From Microcosmobacter mediterraneus (GTDB taxonomy: Bacteria; Bacteroidota; Bacteroidia; Flavobacteriales; Flavobacteriaceae), in the NCBI RefSeq assembly GCF_031846265.1, contig NZ_JAVRIA010000002.1, positions 310,001 through 374,000 of the forward strand: a DNA stretch of 64,000 bases. The letters are read 5' to 3'. Below, piece after piece: positions 1-9,084 of the stretch. Position 1 is the first letter of the stretch. Each line of letters opens with the position of its first letter. A program made the position numbers and the translations under genes. The notes beneath the pieces were generated by a model. The model was not told the origin of the DNA and did not search any database. It was given only the letters and a program-made list of their open reading frames with translations.

Positions 1-27
1 TCAGAAATTCCTAATCCAGCACCATAA

Positions 28-597
28 TTAACGTAAGGCAAAACCTTTAGCTGCCCACCAAGGATGAATTTCAATTTGTAATCTCCCTGCTTTTACCGCA
101 GGATCTGAATTGGCTAGACTATCTGCCATATGTTGAGTTGGAACATTGTATATGGTAATGCCTCTAATGTCGCCTTCATCATCAAACGGACCTGAAATAT
201 CTGCATAACCAAGTTCGTACATTTTGCCAAGATGTTCTAAATGTTCCTCTTGTAACTGTGCAGCTTCTTCTTCATTTTGATTACGTATAGGCCCTGTTTT
301 AAGAAACGCTATGTAATAACGTTGCATGATTATTGTATCTTGAGTTTTTTCATCAACATAATCAAAAACCTGAAACCCTTTTTCGGTAAGCTCTTTCTTT
401 AAATTGGCTGTCGACTTTTTTAGAACGTTTGGTTTAGATGCTTTATCATTAGCATGATCTTCTGAGTGATGATTCTTATCCTTACTATGTTGCTCTTCTG
501 TATGATTAGAATCTTGAGTTTTTGAATGCGTTTGATTTTCATCTTTACAACTTACCAAAAAGCAGATAACAAAAAGTGCTATTAAAATTTGTTTCAT
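28..597 (-). CDS. YCII-domain lipoprotein
   Basis: The 189-residue product has a lipoprotein signal ending in LVSC, with the lipidated Cys at residue 17. A hydrophilic linker rich in His, Glu and Lys follows (about residues 20-60). From about residue 93 a YCII-related domain is visible, with the YYIAFLKTGP strand, the EEHLEHLGKM helix, DISGPF and the closing ADSLANSDPAVKAGRL segment. YCII domains are small ferredoxin-like folds of mostly unknown activity, sometimes with a catalytic His/Asp pair. The His-rich linker could bind metal, which is inference. It lies 12 bases downstream of the CYTH gene on the same strand and is probably co-transcribed. The family assignment is good; the function is unknown. 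Confidence 0.8.
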   Translation of the reverse strand: MKQILIALFVICFLVSCKDENQTHSKTQDSNHTEEQHSKDKNHHSEDHANDKASKPNVLKKSTANLKKELTEKGFQVFDYVDEKTQDTIIMQRYYIAFLKTGPIRNQNEEEAAQLQEEHLEHLGKMYELGYADISGPFDDEGDIRGITIYNVPTQHMADSLANSDPAVKAGRLQIEIHPWWAAKGFALR

Positions 598-609
598 GGT
601 TGATTTGTT

Positions 610-1083
610 TTAGTTATTCCAAATGTTAAACGGTTGTTTACTTAGCTGAGAATTATAGTACTTAATATCACCTGTAACTTCTTTTCCTAGCCATTCTGGT
701 CTAGGGAAGTCCTCGTTTTCGGAGTTTAACTCCACCTCAGCAATGATAAGGCCTTCATTATCTAAATTAAATACATCTATTTCAAATGTATGATTTTCAA
801 CCTTTACTAAATATCTTGTTTTATCAATTTTAACATCTTCGCATAGTTCTAACAAGTCTAATGCATCTGGTTTTGATATCTCTTTTTCCCATTCAAAACG
901 CGATAATCCATCTCCAGAGCTTTTACCTTTTACTGTCATAGTACCTACGTCGTCTTTTAAACGAATTCTAACCGTTCGTTCTGGATTTGTGCTTAAAAAC
1001 CCTTGAACAATCTTAACACTTTTAAAGGCTTGTTCTTTAAAAGTGTTGTTATTAACTAAAAATTTACGTTCTATTTCAATCAT
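610..1083 (-). CDS. CYTH domain protein (triphosphatase / class IV adenylate cyclase fold)
   Basis: The protein has 157 residues and begins with the signature ExExK (E3, E5, K7) of the CYTH tunnel fold. The alternating charged strands expected for triphosphate binding follow, including VRIRLKDD, MTVKGK and RFEWEKEI. Short bacterial CYTH proteins of this size are mostly tripolyphosphatases or nucleoside triphosphatases; class IV adenylate cyclase is the other possibility, and the sequence cannot separate them. It probably forms a leftward unit with the YCII lipoprotein. It is divergent from dinB with only 34 bases between the two start codons, so the two promoters must overlap. Confidence 0.85.
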   Translation of the reverse strand: MIEIERKFLVNNNTFKEQAFKSVKIVQGFLSTNPERTVRIRLKDDVGTMTVKGKSSGDGLSRFEWEKEISKPDALDLLELCEDVKIDKTRYLVKVENHTFEIDVFNLDNEGLIIAEVELNSENEDFPRPEWLGKEVTGDIKYYNSQLSKQPFNIWNN

Positions 1084-1117
1084 AAATAATTAAAAGCCAT
1101 TTAATGGCTAAATTTAC

Positions 1118-2233
1118 ATGATGTCAGTTGATTTACCAATACGAAAAATAATTCATGTAGATATGGATGCATTCTATGCTTCTGTAGCGCAAATGGACAA
1201 TCCTGATCTTAAAGGTAAACCTATTGCAGTTGGTGGAGGCGGAAAACGAGGAGTTATTAGCGCTGCTAGTTATGAGGCTAGAAAATTTGGAGTAAAAAGC
1301 GCTATGTCTGGGCGATTGGCAGAAAAACTGTGTCCGGATTTAATCTTTGTAAAAACTGATTTTGAACGTTATAAAGAATTATCATATCGTATACGATCTA
1401 TATTTTTTGATTATACGGACTTGGTTGAGCCTTTATCTATGGATGAAGCCTACCTTGATGTTACAGAGAATAAAAAAGGAAACCCAAGTGCAACTTTAAT
1501 CGCTAAAGAAATTAGACAGCGCATCTTTAATGAAGTAGGATTGACTGCATCTGCTGGAATTTCTATTAATAAGTTTGTAGCTAAAATTGCAAGTGATTAT
1601 AATAAGCCTAATGGTCAAAAAACAGTAAATCCTGAGGATGTGCTTCTGTTTTTAGAAGACTTGGATATTAGAAAATTTTATGGTGTTGGTAAAGTCACGG
1701 CAGAAAAAATGTATCAAAAAGGTATTTTTACAGGTAAGGATTTAAAAGCTAAAAGTTTAGAATATCTCGATGAAAACTTTGGTAAATCTGGTCGTTACTA
1801 TTACCATGTTGTTCGTGGCATTCATAACAGCGAAGTAAAACCAAACCGTATACGAAAATCTCTGGCAGCTGAGCGCACATTTAGTGAAAACTTATCATCA
1901 GAAATTTTTATGCTAGAAAAACTAGAGCATATTGCCATGGAGGTTAATAAGCGCTTATCTAAGAGTAAGGTTGCTGGTAAAACTATTACACTGAAAATAA
2001 AATATAGTGACTTTACACTACAGACTAGAAGCAAAACCTTACCGTATTTTGTGAGTGATACAAGTATTATTTTAGAAACTGCAAAACAACTACTCTACCA
2101 AGATAAATTAAAAAACTCTGTTAGGCTGCTAGGTATTTCTTTATCTAATTTGAATACAGTTAAATCCTCCTATACTAAAGCTACTAAGGATAAAGAGAAA
2201 TCTGTTAGCGTTCAGTTAAAGTTTGAGTTTTAA
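1118..2233 (+). CDS. dinB: DNA polymerase IV (Y-family translesion polymerase)
   Basis: This 371-residue Y-family polymerase carries out error-prone bypass of DNA lesions. The palm-domain metal ligands are visible in HVDMDAFYASV (D15, D17) and SMDEAYLDV (D109, E110). The finger region SYEARKFGVKSAM, the helix-hairpin-helix motif FYGVGKVTAEKM and a full-length little-finger domain are also present. The C-terminus ends QLKFEF, close to the sliding-clamp-binding QLxLF consensus, so it probably docks on DnaN. Two ATG codons occur in a row at the start. The length is normal for the family. No LexA box could be recognised upstream. It is the only Y-family polymerase in the window, which matters because an umuD-like gene near 29.7 kb has no umuC beside it. 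Confidence 0.96.
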   Translation: MMSVDLPIRKIIHVDMDAFYASVAQMDNPDLKGKPIAVGGGGKRGVISAASYEARKFGVKSAMSGRLAEKLCPDLIFVKTDFERYKELSYRIRSIFFDYTDLVEPLSMDEAYLDVTENKKGNPSATLIAKEIRQRIFNEVGLTASAGISINKFVAKIASDYNKPNGQKTVNPEDVLLFLEDLDIRKFYGVGKVTAEKMYQKGIFTGKDLKAKSLEYLDENFGKSGRYYYHVVRGIHNSEVKPNRIRKSLAAERTFSENLSSEIFMLEKLEHIAMEVNKRLSKSKVAGKTITLKIKYSDFTLQTRSKTLPYFVSDTSIILETAKQLLYQDKLKNSVRLLGISLSNLNTVKSSYTKATKDKEKSVSVQLKFEF

Positions 2234-2280
2234 TCCATTGAATTACTTAAGTTTATAAGACTAACGTAAACCACCAAAAC

Positions 2281-3264
2281 ATGAAACCTTTCAATGTTAT
2301 TCTTTCTATATTTTTAGTCCTTTTATTTTTTTCATGCAAAGAAAAAGAAGTAAAAAAGGACAAAACGGTTAAAGCTGAAACAACCACAGAACAAAAAGAG
2401 GGAGTTCAGCCCTTTGCAGAACACATCTTTTCACAGTTTACAAATGTTAGAGATTTCACTTTAAATACTGATGAAACTGAGGCTTACTTTACATTACAAA
2501 GTCCTGCGAGAGAATTATCAGTAATCATGAAAATGGAAAGGAAAGACAATACATGGCAAGAGCCAGAAATTAGTGCTTTTTCAGGTCGATATACCGACTT
2601 AGAACCTTTTTTATCACCTGATAATTTAAAACTCTATTTTGTATCTAATAGACCTATTTCTAAAGATAGCACCAACACAAAAGATATGGATATTTGGTAT
2701 GTAGAGCGCACTAGTAAAAGCGCTTCATGGTCTCAACCAAAAAATATTGGAGCTCCAATAAATACTGAAGAAGATGAATTTTATCCTGCAGTAGCAAGCA
2801 ATGGTAATATTTACTTTACTACGATAAAGAAAGAACTAGAATCTGCCGATGATATTTTTGTTAGTAAATGGGAAAATAACACCTATACAGAACCAACTAT
2901 TTTAGGAGAAGGCGTAAATACTAAAGGAGCAGAATATAATGCCTTTATTGCACCTGATGAATCTTACATTATATTTGGAGGCTGGCGACGACCAGATGCG
3001 CTAGGCTCTGGTGATCTGTATATCTCTAAAAATATAAACGGAATATGGACTAAAGCAGAAAACCTTGGGGATAAAATTAACTCTAAATATATGGAGTTTT
3101 GCCCTTTTGTAAATAAAGGTACACTTTATTTTACAAGCCGAAGAAGTAATGTTGAGATGAAAGAAAATGGTTTTACTAATGAAGAATTAATCTCTGAAAT
3201 TAATAAATATGATAATGGAGCCAGTAGAATTTATAAAGTAGATTTTAATAATTTAAGCAACTAA
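2281..3264 (+). CDS. PD40/WD40-like beta-propeller lipoprotein
   Basis: The product has 327 residues with a lipoprotein signal (LFFSC, Cys at 19). Repeated blades of the PD40 type follow: EPFLSPDNLKLYFVSNR, EFYPAVASNGNIYFTT, EYNAFIAPDESYIIFGG and EFCPFVNKGTLYFTSRR. This resembles the TolB and OmpA-associated periplasmic propellers that bind protein or peptidoglycan partners. No enzyme motif is seen. It lies 47 bases after dinB and ends with a 4-base overlap of the convergent pyk gene. A role as a sensor or scaffold at the outer membrane is inference. Confidence 0.8.
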   Translation: MKPFNVILSIFLVLLFFSCKEKEVKKDKTVKAETTTEQKEGVQPFAEHIFSQFTNVRDFTLNTDETEAYFTLQSPARELSVIMKMERKDNTWQEPEISAFSGRYTDLEPFLSPDNLKLYFVSNRPISKDSTNTKDMDIWYVERTSKSASWSQPKNIGAPINTEEDEFYPAVASNGNIYFTTIKKELESADDIFVSKWENNTYTEPTILGEGVNTKGAEYNAFIAPDESYIIFGGWRRPDALGSGDLYISKNINGIWTKAENLGDKINSKYMEFCPFVNKGTLYFTSRRSNVEMKENGFTNEELISEINKYDNGASRIYKVDFNNLSN

Positions 3265-4703
3265 TAACTACAGCTATTAATCTCAGTTACTCGCAATGTA
3301 TTGACCATACCCTTTTCTTGTATTGGCATCGCTGCTAAACTCACCAACATATCGCCAACTTCTAAATATCCTTTTTTACAAGCTATAGCATTAACATCTT
3401 CAATCGTTTCGTCTGTGCTTACAAACTTATCGTAAAAGAAAGCCTTAACACCCCAAAGCAAACTTAGTTGCGTCAAAATACGCTTGTTGGAGGTAAACAC
3501 TAATATGTGAGCAGAAGGTCTCCAAGCCGAAATTTGAAAGGCTGTGTAGCCACTATTGGTTAAAGTAGAAATGGCTTTTGCATTAATCTCATTAGCCATA
3601 TTTGCTGCATGATAACAAACTGCTTTTGTAATATAACGCTTGGTTCTAATATGAGGTGGCGATTGTGGCACTTCTATAAGATGAGAATCCTCAACGCTTC
3701 TAATAATATTAGACATTTGTGTAATCACTTGTACAGGATATTTACCAACAGATGTTTCGCCAGAAAGCATAACTGCATCTGCACCATCCATTACAGAATT
3801 GGCCACATCATTAACCTCAGCACGCGTTGGTGTTAAGCTCGTAATCATGGTTTCCATCATCTGTGTAGCGATAATTACTGGTATTCTAGCACGTTTAGCT
3901 CTTAACACTAATTGCTTTTGAATGAGTGGTACTTCTTGAGCAGGAACTTCTACTCCAAGATCACCTCTAGCAACCATTAAACCATCACAATAGGCAACAA
4001 TTTTATCAATGTTTTCAACAGCTTCTGGTTTTTCTATCTTAGCAATGATAGGGATTTTATGATCTGTATGTTCTTTTATTAAATCTTGAAGTTCAATAAG
4101 ATCCTCAGCATGCCTTACAAAGGATAAAGCAATCCAATCCACGTCTTGACTTATTGCAAAAATAGCATCTTCAATATCCTTCTCAGTTAAAGCAGGTTGG
4201 GAAATAGCTGTATTAGGAAGGTTTACACCTTTTTTAGATTTTAACGGTCCACCTTGAATAACTTTTGCCTTTACTTCAGTTTTACCATCTGTTGAAACGA
4301 CTTCAAAAATCAACTTACCATCGTCTAACAAAATACGTTCACCTGGCTTGCAATCTTTAGGAAAACTATCATATGTCATATAGACGCGTTCCTTGGTACC
4401 TTCAAAGGATTTACCTGTTGCAAAAATAATTTCGTCACCAGGATTGACGACAATATCACCTTTCATAACACCTACTCTAAGTTTAGGGCCTTGAAGGTCA
4501 GCTAAAATAGCAGCATTAAAACCAAACTCATCGTTGAGTGATCTTATCATAAAAATACGCTCTTTTACATCTTTGTAGTCGGCATGTGAGAAATTAATCC
4601 TAAAAACATTTACACCTTCGTGTAACATGTCTTTAAGCACTTCCTTTTTACTTGTTGCTGGACCTAAAGTTGCAACGATCTTGGTTTTCTTTTGGTTAGG
4701 CAT
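3261..4703 (-). CDS. pyk: pyruvate kinase
   Basis: The 480-residue protein catalyses phosphoenolpyruvate plus ADP to pyruvate plus ATP, the last step of glycolysis. Recognisable segments are TKIVATLGPA at the N-terminus, RINFSHA, the active-site block IAKIEKPEAVENID, MVARGDLGVEVP, ATQMMETM and MLSGETSVGKYP. The C-terminal regulatory domain is present. It is the last gene of the leftward block acpP-fabF-rnc-IPExxxVDY-pyk and starts three bases after the previous stop, which suggests translational coupling. This order is common in Flavobacteriaceae. Confidence 0.97.
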   Translation of the reverse strand: MPNQKKTKIVATLGPATSKKEVLKDMLHEGVNVFRINFSHADYKDVKERIFMIRSLNDEFGFNAAILADLQGPKLRVGVMKGDIVVNPGDEIIFATGKSFEGTKERVYMTYDSFPKDCKPGERILLDDGKLIFEVVSTDGKTEVKAKVIQGGPLKSKKGVNLPNTAISQPALTEKDIEDAIFAISQDVDWIALSFVRHAEDLIELQDLIKEHTDHKIPIIAKIEKPEAVENIDKIVAYCDGLMVARGDLGVEVPAQEVPLIQKQLVLRAKRARIPVIIATQMMETMITSLTPTRAEVNDVANSVMDGADAVMLSGETSVGKYPVQVITQMSNIIRSVEDSHLIEVPQSPPHIRTKRYITKAVCYHAANMANEINAKAISTLTNSGYTAFQISAWRPSAHILVFTSNKRILTQLSLLWGVKAFFYDKFVSTDETIEDVNAIACKKGYLEVGDMLVSLAAMPIQEKGMVNTLRVTEINSCSY

Positions 4704-4706
4704 AAA

Positions 4707-5183
4707 CTAAAAAATTAAATGTTCTTTTGTTTTAATTTTAGAAACGTTAACACTGTAAGTTGTTATAATTTGTGGTATTCGTTGTAATTTTTCTGTAATA
4801 ACTTTTTCATTAATTCGACCTGTTTCACTGGTGATTTTTAAAAGGTAATCTACAGATTTTAACTCAGGTAGCAATTGATATGTTTTCTGCACTTTATTAT
4901 TCTGAAACAAGGAACCAGAACTTTGTAAACTTTCTTCTTCTGTTTTGCATTGATTAGCGATTAGATTCCAAGTTATAAATTGATCTTCATTTTCCCATTC
5001 AAAAACAGCATAGTATGCCGCAAAATAATTAAAGTCTAAATCGTATTTCTGACGTGATAATTTTAAGTTTAATTTCTGATTTATAAGATAGGCTAACCTG
5101 TAATCTTTAATTCTGCAATGTACAGCAATTAAAGAAAATGATGCATCGTAAAAATCATCAACTACTAACTTATGAAGTGCCAT
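4707..5183 (-). CDS. IPExxxVDY family protein
   Basis: This 158-residue protein belongs to the Bacteroidota IPExxxVDY family. The diagnostic motif is seen here as LPELKSVDYLLKI, so the first residue of the name motif is Leu instead of Ile. A conserved N-terminus (LVVDDFYDASFSLIAVH) and the FEWENEDQF strand are also typical. No signal peptide or membrane segment is visible. The function is unknown. The gene sits between rnc and pyk, its usual neighbours in the flavobacterial lineage, and probably belongs to the same transcript. The family call is firm. Confidence 0.85.
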   Translation of the reverse strand: MALHKLVVDDFYDASFSLIAVHCRIKDYRLAYLINQKLNLKLSRQKYDLDFNYFAAYYAVFEWENEDQFITWNLIANQCKTEEESLQSSGSLFQNNKVQKTYQLLPELKSVDYLLKITSETGRINEKVITEKLQRIPQIITTYSVNVSKIKTKEHLIF

Positions 5184-5316
5184 AACTATTATTCTACCAA
5201 ATGTAAAGATAGTATAATAGATGTTTTTAAGTGATAAGAAACCACTAATGTTAACAGTCTATTAATACGAAAACGATTGCGTTAATACAAAAAAACTGAT
5301 ATTTGAATAATGAAAT

Positions 5317-6057
5317 TTATATGAACCGTGTAATCTGCTTCTGAAAAGCAAAAAATGCACGTTTTGAAGCCTTTTCTTCGGCTTTCTTTTTTGAAGTTGC
5401 TCTGGCTTTAGCTACCACTTTATCATTAATAGACAGCTTTACTGAAAAATGTTTAAGATCATCGTTGCCTGTATCTTCATAGACATTATAATCAAAACTA
5501 TTTTTTTCTTTCTGACACCATTCTATAAGCAGGCTTTTGTAACTAATGACCTTGCCTTCAAGTTTTTCAATATCTACATGTGGATTAATGACACGTTTGT
5601 ATATAAATTTTTCGCAGTACTTATAGCCTTTATCTAGGTATATAGCACCAACTAAAGCCTCAAATAAATTACCATGTATATTATTACCGAAATTTTGTTT
5701 TGGAATATTAGTTTCTACTAAATCAATAAGTTTAAGTTCTTTTCCTAACTCGTTAAGATGTTCTCTACTTACTACTTTAGATCGCATTTTAGTTAAGTAA
5801 CCTTCATCTCCATGAGGTACTTCTTCAAAAAGGTAAAATGCTATTACCGAGCTTAACATAGCATCTCCAACAAACTCTAAGCGTTCATAATTAATGGCAT
5901 TGCCATTTTTATCTTTCAGATTCATGGATCTATGTGTAAATGCTTTTACATAAAGTCCTTTCTTCTTGGGTTTAAACCCTACGATTTTTTCAACGCGTAA
6001 AAAAAAATTCCCGCCTTTATCAAAACGGGAATTTAGTATGTTACGAATGAAGCTCAT
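5317..6057 (-). CDS. rnc: ribonuclease III
   Basis: The 246-residue enzyme cleaves double-stranded RNA in rRNA processing and mRNA turnover. The catalytic signature ERLEFVGDAML gives the metal ligands E61 and D65, and NLFEALVGAIYLDKG gives E133. The C-terminal double-stranded RNA-binding domain (about residues 168-240) ends with the KKKAEEKASKRAF helix. It starts 7 bases after fabF on the same strand, so the two are transcribed together. The fabF-rnc pairing is conserved well outside this phylum. Confidence 0.96.
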   Translation of the reverse strand: MSFIRNILNSRFDKGGNFFLRVEKIVGFKPKKKGLYVKAFTHRSMNLKDKNGNAINYERLEFVGDAMLSSVIAFYLFEEVPHGDEGYLTKMRSKVVSREHLNELGKELKLIDLVETNIPKQNFGNNIHGNLFEALVGAIYLDKGYKYCEKFIYKRVINPHVDIEKLEGKVISYKSLLIEWCQKEKNSFDYNVYEDTGNDDLKHFSVKLSINDKVVAKARATSKKKAEEKASKRAFFAFQKQITRFI

Positions 6058-6064
6058 TCGGGAT

Positions 6065-7315
6065 TTAATCTAATTTTTTGAATAATACACAAGCGTTGTG
6101 ACCGCCAAATCCAAAGGTATTACTCATTGCTATTTTAATATCTCTTTTTTGAGCTTTATTGAGTGTTAAATTTAATTCTGGATCTATGTTCTCGTCAACT
6201 GTTTCATGGTTTATTGTTGGTGGTATAATACCATGCTCAATAGCTAAAATTGAAGCAATAGCTTCAATAGCTCCAGCAGCACCCAACAAATGACCTGTCA
6301 TAGATTTAGTAGAATTAATATTAATAGTTTTGGCGTGGTTACCAAATACTTCAGATATAGCTTTTAACTCGGCAACATCACCTAATGGTGTAGATGTCCC
6401 ATGAGTATTTATATGATCTACGTCTTCAGGATTTAAACCAGCGTTTTCTAAACAATTTTTCATCACTGCAACAACACCAATTCCATCAGGATGAGGAGCT
6501 GTCATATGATATGCGTCAGAAGATAAACCTCCACCTACAACTTCTGCATAGATTTTAGCACCTCTTGCTTTAGCGTGTTCATACTCTTCTAAAATAATAG
6601 AACCTGCACCTTCACCTAACACAAAACCATCTCTTGTAGCATCAAAAGGCCTAGATGCTGTTTCTGGGCTATCATTTCGAGTGCTCATAGCATGCATAGC
6701 ATTAAAACCTCCCATACCAGCAATAGCAACTGCAGCTTCGCTTCCACCAGTAACAACAACATCGCAATGTCCTAAACGTATAGTGTTTAAAGCATCGATC
6801 ATTGAATTAGCAGAAGATGCACAAGCAGAAACTGTGGTGTAATTTGGTCCCATAAAACCATATTTTATCGATATGTTTCCTGGTGCTATATCAGCAATCA
6901 TTTTTGGGATAAACCGTGGATTAAATCGAGGTGTTCCGTCACCAGCGGCAAAGTTTAGCACTTCTTCTTGAAATGTTTCTAAACCACCTATACCAGCACC
7001 CCAAATTACGCCTACTCTTAATTTGTTTATCGTCTCTAGATCTAATTTCGAGTCTGCAATCGCTTCATCTGAAGCGACCATTGCATACTGAGAAAACTTA
7101 TCCATCTGACGAGCTAACTTTCTATCAATAAAGTCAGTAACCTCAAAGTTTTTTACTTCACAAGCAAACTGTGTTTTGAACTTTTCAGCATCAAAATGTG
7201 TTACAGGCGCAGCACCACTTTTTCCACTAATAAGACCATTCCAATATTCATCTTTGGTATTGCCTATAGGTGTAAGTGCTCCTAGACCAGTAACTACAAC
7301 TCGCTTTAATTCCAT
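6065..7315 (-). CDS. fabF: 3-oxoacyl-[acyl-carrier-protein] synthase II
   Basis: This 416-residue condensing enzyme extends acyl chains in type II fatty-acid synthesis by decarboxylative condensation of malonyl-ACP. The nucleophile is in TVSACASSAN (C165), with the two His residues in HGTSTPLGD and GHLLGAAGA. The N-terminal RVVVTGLGALTPIG is typical of KAS II. The gene begins 12 bases after acpP, its substrate carrier, which is the standard arrangement. It is co-transcribed with acpP and rnc. Confidence 0.97.
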   Translation of the reverse strand: MELKRVVVTGLGALTPIGNTKDEYWNGLISGKSGAAPVTHFDAEKFKTQFACEVKNFEVTDFIDRKLARQMDKFSQYAMVASDEAIADSKLDLETINKLRVGVIWGAGIGGLETFQEEVLNFAAGDGTPRFNPRFIPKMIADIAPGNISIKYGFMGPNYTTVSACASSANSMIDALNTIRLGHCDVVVTGGSEAAVAIAGMGGFNAMHAMSTRNDSPETASRPFDATRDGFVLGEGAGSIILEEYEHAKARGAKIYAEVVGGGLSSDAYHMTAPHPDGIGVVAVMKNCLENAGLNPEDVDHINTHGTSTPLGDVAELKAISEVFGNHAKTININSTKSMTGHLLGAAGAIEAIASILAIEHGIIPPTINHETVDENIDPELNLTLNKAQKRDIKIAMSNTFGFGGHNACVLFKKLD

Positions 7316-7327
7316 AAAAAAGAGTTA

Positions 7328-7561
7328 TTATTTTGCGTCTTCTATATAAGAAATCGCTTGACCTACTGTTGCAATGTTTTCAGCTTGATCGTCTGGTATT
7401 TGAATATCAAATTCTTTTTCAAATTCCATAATTAATTCTACAGTATCTAATGAATCTGCACCTAAGTCGTTAGTGAAGCTCGCTTCAGTTACAACTTCGT
7501 TTTCATCAACACCTAATTTGTCTACGATAATCGCTTTTACTCTTGATGCAATGTCTGACAT
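7328..7561 (-). CDS. acpP: acyl carrier protein
   Basis: This 77-residue acidic protein carries growing acyl chains on a phosphopantetheine arm attached to Ser37, within the canonical GADSLDTVEL motif. The length and charge are standard. It is the first gene of the leftward fatty-acid and RNA-processing block. A TATTTTTG -7 element lies about 33-40 bases upstream on the same strand. Divergent from purN. Confidence 0.98.
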   Translation of the reverse strand: MSDIASRVKAIIVDKLGVDENEVVTEASFTNDLGADSLDTVELIMEFEKEFDIQIPDDQAENIATVGQAISYIEDAK

Positions 7562-7593
7562 AATCTTTTAATTTTTAAGTTTTAATTAGACCG

Positions 7594-7601
7594 CAAAAAT
7601 A
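7594..7601 (-). promoter_or_regulatory. -7 element upstream of acpP
   Basis: On the minus strand this reads TATTTTTG, a perfect match to the Bacteroidota -7 consensus TAnnTTTG. Transcription would start near 7587, about 26 bases before the acpP start codon. No clear TTG -33 element is seen at the expected spacing. Confidence 0.5.
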
Positions 7602-7742
7602 AAAAACTTTATTTTAAAAATCATCTTTACCGATAAAATGTGCTCTTTATTGCAGAAAATCGACAGATGTCTTTACTTTTAGTGTCTAATTGTAAATTAT
7701 TATTCTTTTTTTTGTTTTGAATAATAACCGTTATACCTGTAA

Positions 7743-8330
7743 ATGAAACGTATTGTAATTTTTGCTTCCGGAAGTGGATCTAATGCTGAAAATTTAATTA
7801 AGTTTTTTCACAACAGCGATAATGCGACTGTTATTCAGGTATTGACTAACAATCCTCATGCCAAAGTTTTAGATCGATGCAAAAATCTGAATGTTAGCGC
7901 TTTATCGTTTAATAGAGTGGCGTTTTCCAAATCTAAAGACGTATTAAACCTATTAAAAAGCTCGCAACCAGATCTTATAGTCTTGGCTGGCTTTCTTTGG
8001 AAATTCCCAGGTTTTATCTTGGATGAATATAAAGATAAAGTCATTAACATTCACCCTGCACTTTTACCAAAATTTGGCGGAAAAGGTATGTATGGTATGC
8101 ATGTGCATGAGGCTGTAATCGCTAATAACGAAACCGAAACTGGGATCACCATTCATTATGTTAATGAGAATTATGATGAAGGTGCTATTATTTTTCAGGC
8201 AAAGTGTGAGGTTGAGACTATGGATACTGCTGAAGATATTGCTGCTAAGATTCATGATTTAGAGATGAAGCATTTTCCGAAAGTTGTAGAAAAATTGTTG
8301 GGCGCTGAGGCTCTCGAAGTGCCTAACTAA
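7743..8330 (+). CDS. purN: phosphoribosylglycinamide formyltransferase
   Basis: The 195-residue enzyme transfers a formyl group from 10-formyltetrahydrofolate to GAR, the third step of de novo purine synthesis. The phosphate-binding loop FASGSGSNAENLI, the catalytic Asn102 and His104 in NIHPALLP, and Asp145 in YDEGAII are visible. It is divergent from acpP across 181 bases. The last residues (EALEVPN) are encoded by the left arm of an 11-bp inverted repeat at 8308-8358, so the C-terminus appears to have been remodelled by a repeat element. Confidence 0.95.
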   Translation: MKRIVIFASGSGSNAENLIKFFHNSDNATVIQVLTNNPHAKVLDRCKNLNVSALSFNRVAFSKSKDVLNLLKSSQPDLIVLAGFLWKFPGFILDEYKDKVINIHPALLPKFGGKGMYGMHVHEAVIANNETETGITIHYVNENYDEGAIIFQAKCEVETMDTAEDIAAKIHDLEMKHFPKVVEKLLGAEALEVPN

Positions 8331-8358
8331 AATTACCTTAGTGTGCCTTCGAGAGCCT
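8308..8358. repeat. REP-like palindrome at the end of purN
   Basis: AGGCTCTCGAA at 8308-8318 is repeated as a perfect inverted copy, TTCGAGAGCCT, at 8348-8358, with a 29-base spacer. The left arm lies inside the purN coding region and the right arm is in the gap before the RNase H gene. No T-run follows, so it is a poor intrinsic terminator. The CTCGA core is shared with the palindrome upstream of metG. Confidence 0.7.
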
Positions 8359-8386
8359 TAGCCACCATTATATTAAACGAAAATAG

Positions 8387-9028
8387 TTGTCTAAAAAAAA
8401 TAAAAAATATTATGTGGTTTGGAAAGGACACCATCCTGGAGTCTTTGAATCCTGGGAGGATTGTAAAGCGCAAACTAAAGATTTTAAAGGAGCAGTTTAC
8501 AAATCGTTTTCATCTTTTGATGCTGCTAAAAAAGCTTTTAAAAGCAATTATAAAGATTACGTTGGCAAGTCTAAATCCTTTAAGAGCGAATTATCAGATG
8601 ATGATCTAAAAAAAATTGGAGATCCAAATCTAAAGTCTATTTGTGTGGATGCAGCTGTTAGCGGTAATCCTGGGAAGATGGAATATCGTGGAGTGGATAC
8701 AAAAACTAAAAAGCAACTATTTAAACAAGGTCCTTTTGAAGAAGGCACTAATAATATTGGAGAGTTTTTGGCAATTGTTCATGGTTTAGCATTGTTGAAG
8801 AAAAACAACAGTAAACTTATACTGTATACAGACTCTAAAACTGCAATGAGTTGGGTTCGTAAAAAACAATGCAACTCTAAATTAGAGCGGAATAAAGCTA
8901 ATAAAGATATGTTTGAGCTTGTTGATCGTGCAATAAACTGGTTGAAAACGAATGATTATTCAACAACAATTGTAAAATGGGAAACTAAAGCATGGGGAGA
9001 AATTCCTGCAGATTTTGGGCGCAAATAA
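8387..9028 (+). CDS. ribonuclease HI with N-terminal viroplasmin (hybrid-binding) domain
   Basis: The 213-residue protein has an N-terminal viroplasmin-type RNA:DNA-hybrid-binding domain (KKYYVVWKGHHPGVFESWEDC, residues 6-26, to about residue 50). An RNase H domain follows with all four carboxylates: D88 (CVDAAVSG), E126 (NIGEFLAI), D149 (LYTDSKTA) and D209 near the end. It degrades RNA in hybrids. The start is TTG at 8387; no in-frame ATG would retain the first domain. It follows purN by 56 bases. Confidence 0.9.
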   Translation: MSKKNKKYYVVWKGHHPGVFESWEDCKAQTKDFKGAVYKSFSSFDAAKKAFKSNYKDYVGKSKSFKSELSDDDLKKIGDPNLKSICVDAAVSGNPGKMEYRGVDTKTKKQLFKQGPFEEGTNNIGEFLAIVHGLALLKKNNSKLILYTDSKTAMSWVRKKQCNSKLERNKANKDMFELVDRAINWLKTNDYSTTIVKWETKAWGEIPADFGRK

Positions 9029-9054
9029 TTAAAGCTATAACTTATTTTTTTGTG

Positions 9055-9062
9055 TAAATTTG
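9055..9062 (+). promoter_or_regulatory. -7 element upstream of the PfkB kinase
   Basis: TAAATTTG fits the TAnnTTTG consensus and lies 22 bases before the start codon. The -33 element is not obvious. Confidence 0.45.
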
Positions 9063-9084
9063 CACCTAATTTCAAATCGCTTTT

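Noticed and set aside
1..27. Possible start of a leftward gene overlapping the YCII gene stop (frame reading LPYVNYGAGLGIS).
   Set aside because: Only about a dozen codons are visible before the window edge, and the only candidate start codons are TTG. It cannot be told from chance.
3609..3836. Open frames opposite pyk, fabF, S8, ppc and other large genes.
   Set aside because: They are antisense shadows with no family motifs, start context or conserved features.
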